A stretch of 64,000 nt of DNA from Lysobacterales bacterium (GCA_022844165.1 JALHMH010000007.1:62001-126000), one strand, 5' to 3'; counted from the stretch's first letter, positions 1-9,941 are shown. The notes: generated by a model from the letters alone, not told the origin. Made by a program: numbers and translations.

Positions 1-358
1 CCTGAAATAGCCGCTCACCGCGCTCCAAATCGCGTTGTGCTTTCGCCAGCATCTGCTGTGTTTGTTCCACCTGGCTGCCAATTTCGGCGAGTTCCAGCTC
101 GGCAAGCACCTGGCCCTTGCTCACCGGCTGCCCTTCGTCGACCAGAATTTTGGCGATCACACCGCCGATCTTGAATGCAAGCCGGGTTTCATCCTTGTAG
201 CGAAGTACGCCGCTGGCGCGAATCGTGGGTGCCGCCGGACCGCTGGTGGCACTGGCGACGCGCACCGAAAGCACGCGCTCCGATTCGGTTTGCACGGCAT
301 TGCCGTTGCTGCATCCGGCCAGAACGGCGGCCGCGAGCATCGTCAGTATGCGGATCAT
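1..358 (-). CDS. RND efflux periplasmic adaptor (membrane fusion) lipoprotein, 5' part only
   Basis: N-terminal 119 residues of a membrane fusion protein; the rest lies left of the window. The start ATG at 358 forms an ATGA overlap with the stop of the upstream TolC-family gene, so the two are translationally coupled. The protein opens with a lipoprotein signal (a run of L/A ending in LAGC), so it should be acylated and anchored in the inner membrane facing the periplasm. The segment IGGVIAKILVDEGQPVSKGQ is the biotinyl-lipoyl-like hairpin typical of HlyD/AcrA adaptors, followed by the first part of the coiled-coil hairpin (QTQQMLAKAQRDLERGE). By family knowledge it joins an inner-membrane RND pump to the TolC channel. 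The pump gene itself is not in the window but is expected next. The family call is firm; the substrate is unknown. Confidence 0.9.
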   Translation of the reverse strand, partial: MIRILTMLAAAVLAGCSNGNAVQTESERVLSVRVASATSGPAAPTIRASGVLRYKDETRLAFKIGGVIAKILVDEGQPVSKGQVLAELELAEIGSQVEQTQQMLAKAQRDLERGERLFQ

Positions 359-1779
359 GGTTGCGCTCCTTGCGTGGGTATGGCCAGCGCGGCCGATAAC
401 TCGGCCAACCGCACCAGCGCAGAAAATCGGGTCAGGTTATCGTTGAGTTCGGCGCTGGTGAGCGCTGTGCGTGCGTCGATGAATTCCACCTGGGCAATGG
501 AGCCCGCGTCGCGCTTCTTGCTGGCGATGCGAAATCCCTCTTCGGCGGCAATTCGTCGCGCATTGGCCGTGTCCAGCGAGCGCAGTGCCGTGCGCAGCCG
601 ATCGGCGGCCTGGCGCACATCCAGCGCGATCCGATTGGCGAGGTCCTGTCGCTCAGTTTCCGCCGCTTCCAATTGCGCAGCCGCCGCTGATACGGCCGCG
701 TGGCGTGCTCCGAAGTCGAAGACCGTCCAGTTCAACACCACCGAGGCGATCGCATAGTTCTCGCCGCTGCCGAATCCATAGCTCTCACCCTGGATGCCCG
801 CATCCATCGCGAACGCCAACGTTGGCTTATAGGCTGCACGCTGCACATCGAGCCGGGCTTGCGAAGCGCGCGTGGCTGCATCCAGTTGCCGTAGTTCGTC
901 GCGCTGCGTAAGACCCTTGGCTTCGAAGCGCGCATTGTCTGTTGCATCCAGGGCGCTGGCGAGCGAGCCGAGCGTTCGGCGTGCCAGGGCACCGGGCTCG
1001 GGCGTGGCAACTCGCTCGATCGTGTGGTCCAGGTCGCGATTCAACAGGAAGTTCAGATAGCTCTGCGCCAGTTCGAGCTGATTGGTCGCATCGAACGTCT
1101 GCTGTTCGACCGCGAGCACCTCGGCTTTGGCCCGCAGGACCTGATCGAGCGTCACTTTACCGTTGTCGAACAGGACCTGGTTCACGCGCTGGTTTTCGAC
1201 CAGCAGCGTCGCGCTGGCTTCGACAATCTGAATTGCTTCGCAGGCGCTCAGAAAATCCAGATAGGCAACTTCGACATCGCGGTCGAGGCGCCTCGCAAGT
1301 GCATCCCGTCCAGCATCCGCGACCTCCACACCCGCGCGCGCAGTGCGAATCCCGGCGCCGATCGCGGGTGCGTAAATCGGTTGCGACAGACTGAGTCTGG
1401 TGTCCTGCTCACGCTCGCGCAAGAACGCAATCTCCTGGTTGGCGATGTCGCTGAAGCGCGCCGCCTGGCCCTGCGCACGCAGCAGCTCATTGAGCGTTCG
1501 GTATGCGGGATTGACCAGATCGCCAACGGGCAATGATTGAACGCGACCGCCTCGTGCGCGCGAGTAGCGTGCGCTGAGCGACACGATCGGACGAAACCCA
1601 GCCTGAGCCTGATCGAGTGCGGCGCTGGCTGCGGCGACGTCCAGTTGTGCCCCGCGCAGCGCCAGATTGCTCGCGCGAGCGTCTGCTTGTAGCGCTGCGA
1701 TCGTGCTCTCATAGTCGACCGCCTGGGCAGCGTTGGTCGCGAAAAAAAGGACCGCAATAAGTTTTCGGCAAGTTGTCAT
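355..1779 (-). CDS. TolC family outer membrane efflux channel
   Basis: A 474-residue protein, the usual length for TolC/OprM-type outer membrane factors. It starts with a Sec signal peptide (MTTCRKLIAVLFFATNAAQA). The mature part is rich in Ala, Gln and Arg, with two repeats of long heptad-like helices (for example around residues 50-110 and 300-330), as expected for the two OEP domains that form the periplasmic alpha-barrel. It is first in a tolC-adaptor pair, ending in an ATGA overlap with the adaptor gene. A TetR regulator lies immediately upstream on the same strand, only 57 bp away, so all three genes may be one transcript. Role: outer membrane exit duct of a tripartite efflux pump. The substrate cannot be told from sequence. 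Confidence 0.92.
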   Translation of the reverse strand: MTTCRKLIAVLFFATNAAQAVDYESTIAALQADARASNLALRGAQLDVAAASAALDQAQAGFRPIVSLSARYSRARGGRVQSLPVGDLVNPAYRTLNELLRAQGQAARFSDIANQEIAFLREREQDTRLSLSQPIYAPAIGAGIRTARAGVEVADAGRDALARRLDRDVEVAYLDFLSACEAIQIVEASATLLVENQRVNQVLFDNGKVTLDQVLRAKAEVLAVEQQTFDATNQLELAQSYLNFLLNRDLDHTIERVATPEPGALARRTLGSLASALDATDNARFEAKGLTQRDELRQLDAATRASQARLDVQRAAYKPTLAFAMDAGIQGESYGFGSGENYAIASVVLNWTVFDFGARHAAVSAAAAQLEAAETERQDLANRIALDVRQAADRLRTALRSLDTANARRIAAEEGFRIASKKRDAGSIAQVEFIDARTALTSAELNDNLTRFSALVRLAELSAALAIPTQGAQP

Positions 1780-1836
1780 GGTTTCGTTAAACGTGCAATC
1801 GTTAGACAGTTGTCATTTCTTGGTCAAATAAAAGTG

Positions 1837-2490
1837 TCAATCGAGCACGGCGCCGGGCGCCATTCCGAGTCCGGCCAGCCGCAGGGCCTGTTCGACCAGT
1901 TGCTGCGAACTGATGCCGTCGGCGGCGAGCATGTTCGCTTTGGTCGCGGCGATTTGAATGATCCCGTGCATGAAACCCCACAGCGTCATTGCCGTCAGAT
2001 AAGGGTTGCCCAGGTCGCCGCGGATGGAACCATCGGCAACGCCCGCTTCAATGCAGCGCACCATGATCGCGTGGACTTTATCGCCTGCGAGCATACAACT
2101 GGCCTCGGTACTGCCCTCTTCGATGGCGGTCAGCGAGTGCGCCTCGAACCGCGCCAGCGCTGAAAAGTAGTGCGGGACTTCCTGCGAGAAGGCGACATAG
2201 GCCCGCCCCGCCGCCTCGACCTTGTTGCGTCCCCGCTGATGCCGTGCCTGCGCTGCTTCGAAGCGTTCGCCAAGCAGCGTCAGCGCGCGTTCGCAGATCG
2301 CGCAATGCAGGTCGAATTTGTCTTTGAAGTAGACATACACCAACCCACGCGACAGACGCGCGCGGCGCGCCACTTGATCGATGGTGAGTGCGTCCCAGCC
2401 GATATCGGCGTACACCGCTTCCGCAGCGTCCACGATTTGTGCGCGGCGCGCTTCCTTTTCTTCCAATCGGCGTTCGGTGAGGTAGCTCAT
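1837..2490 (-). CDS. TetR/AcrR family transcriptional regulator of the efflux operon
   Basis: A 217-residue TetR-type repressor. The N-terminal helix-turn-helix lies at about residues 20-66: RAQIVDAAEAVYADIGWDAL, then TIDQVARRARLSRGLVYVYF and the family-typical YFKDKFDLH. The C-terminal half is a variable ligand-binding domain. It precedes the tolC/adaptor genes on the same strand and lies just downstream of a 29-bp palindrome that overlaps its own predicted -35 box. This supports autoregulated repression of the efflux operon, relieved by an efflux substrate. The ligand is unknown. The ATG at 2490 is chosen because the HTH begins at the expected distance from it. Confidence 0.92.
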   Translation of the reverse strand: MSYLTERRLEEKEARRAQIVDAAEAVYADIGWDALTIDQVARRARLSRGLVYVYFKDKFDLHCAICERALTLLGERFEAAQARHQRGRNKVEAAGRAYVAFSQEVPHYFSALARFEAHSLTAIEEGSTEASCMLAGDKVHAIMVRCIEAGVADGSIRGDLGNPYLTAMTLWGFMHGIIQIAATKANMLAADGISSQQLVEQALRLAGLGMAPGAVLD

Positions 2491-2497
2491 GTGCTGG

Positions 2498-2534
2498 ACG
2501 ATACGTCAATCATTGACACGATGTCAACGATTGA
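2498..2534 (-). promoter_or_regulatory. TetR operator overlapping the regulator's promoter
   Basis: The segment 2506-2534 is an inverted repeat: half-site TCAATCATTGACA (2506-2518), a 3-bp spacer CGA, then TGTCAACGATTGA (2522-2534), with one mismatch between arms. On the minus strand TTGACA (2527-2522) lies 18 bp upstream of TATCGT (2503-2498), a reasonable sigma70-type promoter whose start point would fall within a few bases of the regulator's ATG at 2490. The operator covers the -35 box and most of the spacer, the usual arrangement for TetR autorepression. The palindrome is directly visible; the promoter assignment is inference. Confidence 0.7.
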
Positions 2535-2553
2535 GAGGTTGACTTTTCCGTGA

Positions 2554-4023
2554 TTAATCCTCGCGCGTCACTTTGAGTACTTCTTCGACGCTGGTCAGAC
2601 CGGCCAGGCACTTGCGCCAACCGTCGTCGAAAATGCTCGGTGAATGGCGACGTGCGATGCGATCCAGTTCGTTTTCGCCCACTTTGTCGTGAATCGCCTG
2701 ACGCATCGCTTCGTCGATGGCAACCAGCTCATAGACGCCCGTTCGACCCTTATAGCCGGTGCCCCGCTGCGCCGGACGCCACAGAAATTGCTCGCCGCTC
2801 GTGTGCTTGCCCAGCGCCGCCAATTCGGCGGAACTGGCGAGGTAACGCTCGGAAGTTGCCGGGTCGAGTACGCGAACGAGTCGCTGTGCGAGCACGCCGA
2901 TCAAGCTCGACGACAGCAAGAAGGGTTCGATACCCATATCACGTAGCCGCGTGACAGCGCCGACGGCCGTATTGGTATGCAGCGTGGATAGCACCAGGTG
3001 CCCGGTGAGCGATGCCTGCACGGCAATTTCGGCAGTTTCCAGATCGCGAATTTCGCCAACCATCACCACGTCCGGATCTTGTCGCAAGATGGCGCGTAAC
3101 CCGCGCGCAAACGTCATATCGACTTTGGTGTTGACCTGCATCTGGCCGATGCCGTCGATGTAGTACTCGATCGGATCTTCGACGGTCATGATGTTGCGGC
3201 TCTTGTCGTTGAGCTGCATCAGCGCCGCGTACAAGGTTGTGGTCTTACCCGAGCCAGTAGGGCCCGTCACCAACAAAATCCCATGTGGGCGATGGATCAG
3301 ATCATCGAGGCGGGCGCGAGTCGCTTCGTCCATGCCAAGTTCGGTGAGGTTCAGACGCCCCGCCTGTTTGTCGAGCAGGCGGAGCACCACGCGTTCGCCA
3401 AAACTGGCAGGGATCGTCGAAACGCGCACATCCACTGGGCGGCCGGCGATTTTCAGGCCAATACGCCCGTCTTGCGGCAGCCGTTTTTCCGCAATGTCCA
3501 GCTTGGCCATCACTTTAATACGCGATACGACCGGTTGCGCGATCGACTTCTGCGGCGAGAGCACTTCGCGCAGTACACCATCGACCCGAAACCGAACAAC
3601 CAGTCGATTCTCGTAGGGCTCAATGTGGATGTCTGAAGCGTTTTCGCGAACGGCTTCTGCGAGCAATGCATTGATCAGCCGAATGATCGGCGCATCGTCC
3701 TCACTCTCCATCAGATCGGTAGGCTCGGGCAACTCATCGGCCAATTGTCTCAGGTCGAGCCGCTGATCGATGTCCGCGGCCATGCTGCGCGAATCCTCTC
3801 CGCCGCCCTGATACAGCGATTGCAGCAGCGCCTCGAACTGTTCGGCCGGCAACTTCTGCGGCAACAACGGCACCCCAAGGAAGCGTCGCAATTCGACCAG
3901 CGCTTCGGGCCGAACGTCCTGCCGACAAACCACTTGCGCCTTGCCATCGGCCATACCTGTCACCGCCACGCCGTGGCGTTTGGCAAATCCGAAAGATGGG
4001 CGTGGCAATGGAGTCATGAACAA
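2554..4023 (-). CDS. GspE/PilB-type secretion or pilus assembly ATPase
   Basis: A 489-residue type II secretion/type IV pilus hexameric ATPase. Order: N-terminal MshEN-like region (about 1-105), then the bilobed GSPII_E ATPase core. The N2 lobe carries [20 protein letters not shown]. The Walker A motif GPTGSGKTT is at about 254-262, the Asp box around MTVEDPIEY, Walker B near 316-327 ([12 protein letters not shown]) and a His box near [11 protein letters not shown]. The tetracysteine zinc site usually found between LAQRLVR and [11 protein letters not shown] is absent: no cysteines occur there, and the segment reads [10 protein letters not shown]...[11 protein letters not shown]. The gene sits 6 bp downstream of an unknown lipoprotein gene, with no other gsp or pil genes in view. 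Which machine it powers is unknown. GspE is the nearest match, but a solitary paralogue is possible. Confidence 0.88.
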   Translation of the reverse strand: MFMTPLPRPSFGFAKRHGVAVTGMADGKAQVVCRQDVRPEALVELRRFLGVPLLPQKLPAEQFEALLQSLYQGGGEDSRSMAADIDQRLDLRQLADELPEPTDLMESEDDAPIIRLINALLAEAVRENASDIHIEPYENRLVVRFRVDGVLREVLSPQKSIAQPVVSRIKVMAKLDIAEKRLPQDGRIGLKIAGRPVDVRVSTIPASFGERVVLRLLDKQAGRLNLTELGMDEATRARLDDLIHRPHGILLVTGPTGSGKTTTLYAALMQLNDKSRNIMTVEDPIEYYIDGIGQMQVNTKVDMTFARGLRAILRQDPDVVMVGEIRDLETAEIAVQASLTGHLVLSTLHTNTAVGAVTRLRDMGIEPFLLSSSLIGVLAQRLVRVLDPATSERYLASSAELAALGKHTSGEQFLWRPAQRGTGYKGRTGVYELVAIDEAMRQAIHDKVGENELDRIARRHSPSIFDDGWRKCLAGLTSVEEVLKVTRED

Positions 4024-4029
4024 GCGCGT

Positions 4030-5499
4030 TTAGCGAACGGGCCGCGATTCTCGCACGTGGGCAAGGTCGTTGGTCCGCACATCGCCAGACGAACGCTTGT
4101 CGACCGGGCCATCTTGATCCTGGATGGCGAAGTGCTCGATCACTGTCCAACCGGCCTGCGAAAATGATTCTCTCGCCAGTTCCGATAACGTGCCGGTCGT
4201 CACCAGGGTGGGATGTTCGCCGATCAGATCGTCGCGCCAGGCGAAGGCGGCGATTTGATCGGACCAATGAATGTGATCGACAGGCAGCAGCACCGTCTGC
4301 TGTCCGTTGTTGTGGATGAGCCCGGGCGTGCCGCCGATGATCGCACCGCGGGCACCCGGTTCACGCGACTGGATATCCGCCGCCATGCGCAGCGATAACA
4401 CCAGGAATCGCGCATCGCGCTCGTCCTCGGCCACGCGTCCGAGCGCTGCCCATTCCACCGCCAGATGGCGCTGGTGCTGCGCGCCGATGAGATCGACAAA
4501 CTCGATTTGCAGAGTCAGCGGGAAGGCCCGGTTGCGCAACAAATCACGTGCCGGTTTGCCGGTGACGCCCAACGCTTCGAGCGCTTTGATATTGCGCCGA
4601 CGAATTTCCTCAGGCGGCAATTCCCACGCCAGTTCGTAGGCGCGTGTGGAAATGCTCAGGCCTTCGCCGACGATGCCGCCAATCGCGCCGATGCCAAATC
4701 CCACCAGCTTGCGGCCTGTCCAATCGGCCCAGGCGAGGCGGTCGAGCCGTTCATCCAGCAGCGGATTGGTCGAATACGGGTCGACGCCAACATGCCGCGC
4801 AATCTCACGACGTGAGCGGTGATAACCGATCCAGCGTAAAGACGCCGATGTTGCCGTTGATTGCGCCTTCTCCGAAAAAGTTCGACCTGACCCGCCGTGT
4901 CCCGTTTTTTCGTCGTCGTCGGCCATGGCGTCGCGCGACGCATCGGCCAGATCGACCGCCAACTCACCGACGCGCCGCGCGGTGCGCACCAGGTATCGGC
5001 CAATGCCACGCGGCAGGTTGGACAGCGTCTCGCCAGGCGCATCGACCAGCGTGGTCACCGCCTCCACGGGCCGCGCGACACCGCGCTCGGCGGCATCGAC
5101 GAACGCATCGGATGCGGTGATTTTATCAAGCGCGCGCACCGCGTCGAGTTCCGCCAGTCGAATCGCCAGCAGATCGCGACCAGAGACACGCAAGTTGCCA
5201 ACATTGGTGCGCACATCGAACTGTGCGTAGTAGTCGGCGATCGGAACCGGTGTACGTACCAGCCAGCCAATTCCGGAGGCACGCAGGCTGCGGTCAATCG
5301 CCGCCAACTCCAGGGCTGGCGCCGCTTCGTACTCCGGCGGCAGTCGCTGGATATTGCTGGCGCCGGCAGGCACCTCGAGCGCCGCCTCTGCCGCCGCTGT
5401 CGGCGGCGTTGTGGGCACAACGTCGCGCCTGACATCGACACGCGCGCCAGGCGTGCAGGCGGCCAAAAGGAAGGTGGTGATCAAAAGCAGAACGCGCAT
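4030..5499 (-). CDS. Putative lipoprotein of unknown function, coupled to the GspE-like ATPase
   Basis: A 489-residue protein I do not recognise. It begins MRVLLLITTFLLAACTPG, a lipoprotein signal with the lipobox LAAC, so the mature protein should be anchored on the periplasmic side. The mature part has an acidic/Ala-rich N-terminus, a Ser/Thr-rich segment near 205-215, a glycine-rich possibly membrane-active helix (LVGFGIGAIGGIVGEGLSIS, about 270-290), and a C-terminal half that looks globular. No Cys-rich or repeat motifs are visible. Its stop is 6 bp from the start of the ATPase gene downstream, so the two are probably co-transcribed. A link to a secretion or pilus apparatus is inferred from that spacing only. 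Confidence 0.7.
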   Translation of the reverse strand: MRVLLLITTFLLAACTPGARVDVRRDVVPTTPPTAAAEAALEVPAGASNIQRLPPEYEAAPALELAAIDRSLRASGIGWLVRTPVPIADYYAQFDVRTNVGNLRVSGRDLLAIRLAELDAVRALDKITASDAFVDAAERGVARPVEAVTTLVDAPGETLSNLPRGIGRYLVRTARRVGELAVDLADASRDAMADDDEKTGHGGSGRTFSEKAQSTATSASLRWIGYHRSRREIARHVGVDPYSTNPLLDERLDRLAWADWTGRKLVGFGIGAIGGIVGEGLSISTRAYELAWELPPEEIRRRNIKALEALGVTGKPARDLLRNRAFPLTLQIEFVDLIGAQHQRHLAVEWAALGRVAEDERDARFLVLSLRMAADIQSREPGARGAIIGGTPGLIHNNGQQTVLLPVDHIHWSDQIAAFAWRDDLIGEHPTLVTTGTLSELARESFSQAGWTVIEHFAIQDQDGPVDKRSSGDVRTNDLAHVRESRPVR

Positions 5500-5549
5500 G
5501 TTGGACCCTCGTGCGAATACCGGCGAGGCTAAGCTGACTTGTGCAACCT

Positions 5550-5610
5550 CACACGAAGCCGCGAAGAAAAAGGTGGCTTCGTTTAGTGTCTTCGTTCAGC
5601 CCTTCGTGTG
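5550..5610. repeat. Nested inverted repeat in intergenic DNA
   Basis: CACACGAAG (5550-5558) and CTTCGTGTG (5602-5610) are exact reverse complements, and GAAGCC (5556-5561) pairs with GGCTTC (5575-5580) inside it. It lies between the minus-strand rRNA methyltransferase gene (stop at 5638) and the upstream end of the lipoprotein gene. It could act as a transcription terminator for the methyltransferase gene or be a short dispersed palindromic repeat. There is no convincing T-tract. Confidence 0.4.
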
Positions 5611-5637
5611 AAGCAGCTTGCCTGCGCGGCGAACAAC

Positions 5638-6810
5638 CTACCACACGCTACAGGCAAAACCCTTCAGGTATCGCGTTTCGGGCATCGCCGGGTGTTCAGG
5701 ATGATCGCTCGATTGCGCCAGGCGCATCAGCACGCGCAAAGAACGACCCGCGCTTTGTGCGGCACGCCGCAATGCATCGAGCAAACTGATCTCGTCGAAA
5801 TGGTGCGAGCAGGAACAGCTGATCAACCAGCCGCCGGGTTCGAGCAAACGTAGTGCCGCTTCGTTGATCCGCCGGTAAGCGAGCGCACCTTCTTCGGCGT
5901 CCTTCTTGCGCTTGATGAAGGCTGGTGGATCGACGACGATGGCACCGAAACGTTCACCGCCAGCCTTGAATTCCCGGCAGGCATCGAACGCGTCGGCCTC
6001 AATCGCGCGAACGTTGGCCGACACGCCGCTGTAGCGCGCGTTCGCGTTGACCGACTCGATCGCGGCGTTGGAAGAATCGACACACCAAACGTCCCGTGCG
6101 CCGGCACACGCAGCGCCAATGCCCCAACCGCCACCGTAAGAAAACAGATCGAGCACGCGCAAACCGGAGAGATGCGGCAAGACGCGCGCACGGTTGTCGC
6201 GCTGATCGTAGAACCAGCCGGTTTTTTGTCCAATGGCTGGTGCGATGGCGAAGCGCGCGTTGCCTTCGTCGATGATGATCTGTTCCGGTAACACGCCTTC
6301 GATCTCCACCGTCGATGGCAGGCCTTCGAGCGTGCGCGAACTGCTGTCGCCGCGCCAGACAATCGTCTCGATGCCATCGATTGAACCCAGCGCACGCGCC
6401 AACGACGGGCGCAGCCGCTCCATGCCGGCGGTCGTGATCTGCACACTGAGCACAGCACCATAACGATCGACGACCAGCCCCGGCAGACCATCACTCTCGC
6501 CGAATACCAGACGGCATTGGCGGGCGAGCCCGAGCATCCGGCGCGTCGCAACGGCGGCGTGCAAACGCTGCGCAAGCCAGGTATCAACGTCGAACTGCGC
6601 AGTGGGTGCTTGCAGCAGACGTGCGGCGATCAGCGAGTTCGGATTGACATAGGCAACGCCGAGACTCTTGCCTGGGATCTCGATGTCGACAAGTTCTCCT
6701 GGCGTCAAACCCAGCGTTCCAAGCTTGCCTTCAATCTCGTTGGCGTAAATCCACAGGTGTCCTGTGCGCAGGCGGCGCTCCGCTTCGCGCCGCAACTTGA
6801 GCGTGCGCAC
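5638..6810 (-). CDS. rlmI: 23S rRNA (cytosine-C5) methyltransferase RlmI-like
   Basis: A class I SAM-dependent RNA methyltransferase of the RlmI/YccW family. It has an N-terminal PUA-like domain (HLWIYANEIEG, about residues 15-70), an EEHEE-like middle domain with LVFGESDGLPGLVVDRYG, and a Rossmann catalytic domain. The methyltransferase motifs are GQKTGWFYDQRDNR, the SAM site VLDLFSYGGGWGI, the IVVDPPAF motif IV and a catalytic cysteine in SCSCSHHF. A GTG at 6810 is preferred as start: the upstream PrpC gene stops at 6812-6814, and this start gives 390 residues, close to the 396 of E. coli RlmI. An ATG at 6888 would overlap prpC by 77 bp and add non-conserved residues. It is tightly coupled to prpC, an unusual pairing with no obvious functional meaning. 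Confidence 0.9.
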   Translation of the reverse strand: MRTLKLRREAERRLRTGHLWIYANEIEGKLGTLGLTPGELVDIEIPGKSLGVAYVNPNSLIAARLLQAPTAQFDVDTWLAQRLHAAVATRRMLGLARQCRLVFGESDGLPGLVVDRYGAVLSVQITTAGMERLRPSLARALGSIDGIETIVWRGDSSSRTLEGLPSTVEIEGVLPEQIIIDEGNARFAIAPAIGQKTGWFYDQRDNRARVLPHLSGLRVLDLFSYGGGWGIGAACAGARDVWCVDSSNAAIESVNANARYSGVSANVRAIEADAFDACREFKAGGERFGAIVVDPPAFIKRKKDAEEGALAYRRINEAALRLLEPGGWLISCSCSHHFDEISLLDALRRAAQSAGRSLRVLMRLAQSSDHPEHPAMPETRYLKGFACSVW

Positions 6811-6811
6811 G

Positions 6812-7966
6812 CTAACGTTTCTCGATCGGAACGAAGACCTGATCGTCCGGACCGGTGTAGTTCGCGCTCGGACGAATGATCTTGCCATCCAGGCGCTGCT
6901 CGATCACATGCGCGCACCAGCCGCTGGTGCGCGAGATCACGAACAGCGGCGTGAACATGGCCGTCGGCACGCCCAGCATGTGGTAGGTCGAGGCGCTGTA
7001 CCAATCGAGATTCGGGAACATCTTCTTCAGCTCCCACATCAGCGTTTCGATGCGCTCTGAGACCTCGAACAAACGCAGATTGCCGGCTTCGGTGCAGAGC
7101 TTGCGAGAGATCTCTTTGATAATGACGTTGCGCGGATCCGATACGGTGTAAACGGGGTGGCCAAAACCGATGATGATCTCCTTGCGATCAACGCGCGCGT
7201 GGATATCGGCCCCGGCTTCCTCGGCGTTTCGATAGCGCGCAATGATATCCATCGCCACCTCGTTGGCGCCGCCGTGTTTCGGGCCACGCAACGCGCCGAT
7301 CGCACCGGCGATGGACGAGTACATGTCCGAGCCCGTGCCCGCGATCACACGCGCCGTGAACGTGCTGGCATTGAACTCATGCTCAGCGTAGAGAATCAGC
7401 GATTGATCGAGCGCACGCGCATGCGACTCGCTCGGACGCCTGCTGTGCAACAAATGCAGAAAGTGTCCGGCGATCGACTCGTCATCGGTTTCGACATCGA
7501 TACGCGCACCGGCATGGCTGAAGTGATACCAATACAGCAGCATCGAGCCGAAACTGGCCATCAGCCGATCAGCGATGTCGCGCGCTTCAGCCAGCGGATG
7601 CGACTCGCGCTCCGGCATGATTGCGCCAAGCACCGATACACCGGTGCGCAGCACGTCCATCGGATGCGTGGCTGGCGGCAGCATTTCCAGTGCGTCTTGC
7701 ACGATCGCAGGGATCCCGCGCAGTCGCTTGAGCCTGGATTTGTAGGCGCGCAGCTCCGCAACGTTGGGCAGATGGCCATACACGAGCAAATGCGCGACTT
7801 CCTCAAAACAAGCGCGTCCGGCCAGATCGTGAATATCGTAGCCGCGATACGACAAGTCGTTGCCACTTCGACCCACCGTGCACAACGCTGTGTTGCCAGC
7901 GGCGACACCCGATAGGGCAACGGATTTCTTTGGTTTGATCGCGGTCACCGGCGCGGTTTCGCTCAT
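6812..7966 (-). CDS. prpC: 2-methylcitrate synthase / citrate synthase
   Basis: A 384-residue citrate-synthase-fold enzyme. The PrpC-type signature SMYS-like segment ([20 protein letters not shown] followed by KHGGANE) holds one active-site His, [15 protein letters not shown] the second, and the catalytic Asp is expected in the C-terminal part after LDWYSAST. By family knowledge it condenses propionyl-CoA with oxaloacetate to 2-methylcitrate, the first step of propionate breakdown, and may also show citrate synthase activity. The ATG at 7966 is chosen because a GAGGGCGAAAAC ribosome site precedes it and MSETAP is followed directly by conserved sequence; a longer reading to 8299 adds unconserved sequence. 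No prpB, acnD or prpF neighbours are present, but an acyl-CoA synthetase is divergently encoded 300 bp away. Confidence 0.88.
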   Translation of the reverse strand: MSETAPVTAIKPKKSVALSGVAAGNTALCTVGRSGNDLSYRGYDIHDLAGRACFEEVAHLLVYGHLPNVAELRAYKSRLKRLRGIPAIVQDALEMLPPATHPMDVLRTGVSVLGAIMPERESHPLAEARDIADRLMASFGSMLLYWYHFSHAGARIDVETDDESIAGHFLHLLHSRRPSESHARALDQSLILYAEHEFNASTFTARVIAGTGSDMYSSIAGAIGALRGPKHGGANEVAMDIIARYRNAEEAGADIHARVDRKEIIIGFGHPVYTVSDPRNVIIKEISRKLCTEAGNLRLFEVSERIETLMWELKKMFPNLDWYSASTYHMLGVPTAMFTPLFVISRTSGWCAHVIEQRLDGKIIRPSANYTGPDDQVFVPIEKR

Positions 7967-8267
7967 GTTTTCGCCCTCGTACGATGGTGGCCGCGGAGAA
8001 TACACCGCGATGCCAAGGCGACGCTGCGCGGTCTGCCGCTCCGGCGCCGTTGCGTCTGCGGGAATGTCATTGCACCAGGGTCGACCGCACTGCACAGTTG
8101 TTCCGCCCCGGTCCAGCCAGGCAAAGCGACGCGAGGGCGCATTCTCCGGCTGGCGCGTCAACCCAGAAACGTCCTGAAACCGCCCGATTTGCGAAACTTG
8201 TTTGCCCACCGCCGCAAATGGCTGTATTGCGGTAGATTCACCGCAGTCCGACCGGGAGGAGGCTGCT
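7967..8267. other. Divergent intergenic region between prpC and the acyl-CoA synthetase gene
   Basis: About 300 bp separate two divergently read genes, so promoters for both should lie here. I see no convincing gene on either strand and no strong palindromic operator. The only clear signal is the GGGAGGAGG ribosome site just ahead of 8268. Confidence 0.5.
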
Positions 8268-9941
8268 ATGCGCACACAAAGGCTGCTGTTGGATGACATC
8301 TACCGCCACGAGGTGGAGCAGGCCAGCCGCATCTATCTGACCCAGCCTGTCGGAGGTGGTCAGGCGGTCGACTACACCTGGGCGCAGGTGATGGATCAGT
8401 CGCGGCGCATGGCGGCGCATTTGAAGAACCAGGGTTTTCCACCCGGCGCGCGTATCGCGATCCTGTCGAAGAACTGTGCGCACTTCGTTATGGCGGAGCT
8501 GGCCATTTGGATGGCCGGCTACACGACGGTGGCCATTTTCCCAACCGAAACTGCTGACACTGTCAAATACGTGCTCAATCACAGCGAAGCCAGTCTGCTG
8601 TTTGTCGGCAAACTCGACACCTGGGCGCAACAAGCGCCTGGTGTACCCGCTGGCTTGCCGCGGATTGCTTTTCCGCTTGCGCCGAAAACCGAATTCGATA
8701 CGTGGGATGCCGTGATATCGCGAACGCCACCCATCGAAGGCCAGCCACAGCGCGCTGCCGATGACCTGGCGCTGTTGATGTACACCTCGGGATCGACTGG
8801 CACGCCCAAAGGCGTGATGCACTGCTTTGCCGGCGCTTCGGCGGCAGCCACGGGCATCGCCGCCGACATGCGATCACAAATTCGCGGCGAGCTCAGAGTT
8901 CTGTCGTATCTGCCGCTGGCGCACATTTTCGAGCGTGCATGGATCGAATGCGCATCGTTCGTTGATGGTCGAACGCACATCTTCTTCGCCGAGTCGCTCG
9001 ATACCTTTTTGGCTGATCTGAAACGCGCTCGACCGACTGCGTTCATCTCGGTGCCACGTTTGTGGCTCAAGTTTCAACAGGGCGTACTGGCAAAAATGCC
9101 GGCCAGGAAACTGGATCGTTTGCTGCGCATTCCGATTCTCGGCCGCATTGTTGCGCGCAAGATTCTCAGAGGACTGGGCTTGGACCACGTACAGATGGCT
9201 GGGAGCGGCTCGGCCCCGATTCCGGCGGATTTAATCGCCTGGTATCAACGCCTGGGCCTTAATCTGCGCGAGGGTTATGCGATGACCGAGGACTTTGCCT
9301 ACTCTTTCATTTCGATGTTCGGCAAAGCCGCGCCGGGTTATGTGGGCGTCGCGTTGCCCGGCGTGCAAGCGCGTCTGGGCAGTAACGGCGAGATCCTGGT
9401 GAAGTCGCCGGGCAAACTGGTGGGTTACTACAAGCAGCCTGAGTTGGATGCGCAGTGTTTTACCGAAGATGGCTTTTTCTGCACCGGCGATCTGGGCGAG
9501 TTCAGCGCGCAGGGACTGCTGAAAATCACCGGTCGTGCGAAGGAGCAATTCAAAACCGCGAAGGGCAAATACGTTGCGCCCGCGCCGATTGAAAATCTGC
9601 TGAATTCGCATCCAATGGTGGAACTGTCGATCGTGTCGGGCGTTGGCCAGCCGGCGGCTTATGCGCTGGTCGTTCTGGCCGAGCACGTGCGACCGCAGCA
9701 GAACGATCCGACGATACGCAAACAGATCGAAGAGGAATTCGGGCAGCTGCTCGATCAAATCAACGGCAGAGTTGCGGACTATGAACAGCTGAAGATGATC
9801 GTCGTAGCGCGCGAACCCTGGAGCATTGAAAACGGCTGCCTGACGCCGACGATGAAAATCAAACGTGCACGCATCGAAAGCAGCGTCGAGGCGCAGCTGG
9901 ACACGTGGTATCAAGGTAAATCAAAAGTGCATTGGGCCTGA
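8268..9941 (+). CDS. AMP-binding acyl-CoA synthetase (long-chain fatty acid CoA ligase-like)
   Basis: A 557-residue adenylate-forming enzyme of the ANL family. The phosphate-binding P-loop is [14 protein letters not shown], followed by the aromatic/Gly region [11 protein letters not shown] (A5 motif), the hinge-region Asp in FCTGDLGEF and the [19 protein letters not shown] stretch (A8/A9 region). The family activates a carboxylic acid with ATP and transfers it to CoA. Length and the FACS-like sequence suggest a medium or long-chain acid, but acetate or propionate cannot be excluded given the divergent prpC neighbour. The ATG at 8268 is preceded by GGGAGGAGG, so this start is preferred over codons further upstream. 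It stands alone as a transcription unit. Confidence 0.88.
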   Translation: MRTQRLLLDDIYRHEVEQASRIYLTQPVGGGQAVDYTWAQVMDQSRRMAAHLKNQGFPPGARIAILSKNCAHFVMAELAIWMAGYTTVAIFPTETADTVKYVLNHSEASLLFVGKLDTWAQQAPGVPAGLPRIAFPLAPKTEFDTWDAVISRTPPIEGQPQRAADDLALLMYTSGSTGTPKGVMHCFAGASAAATGIAADMRSQIRGELRVLSYLPLAHIFERAWIECASFVDGRTHIFFAESLDTFLADLKRARPTAFISVPRLWLKFQQGVLAKMPARKLDRLLRIPILGRIVARKILRGLGLDHVQMAGSGSAPIPADLIAWYQRLGLNLREGYAMTEDFAYSFISMFGKAAPGYVGVALPGVQARLGSNGEILVKSPGKLVGYYKQPELDAQCFTEDGFFCTGDLGEFSAQGLLKITGRAKEQFKTAKGKYVAPAPIENLLNSHPMVELSIVSGVGQPAAYALVVLAEHVRPQQNDPTIRKQIEEEFGQLLDQINGRVADYEQLKMIVVAREPWSIENGCLTPTMKIKRARIESSVEAQLDTWYQGKSKVHWA

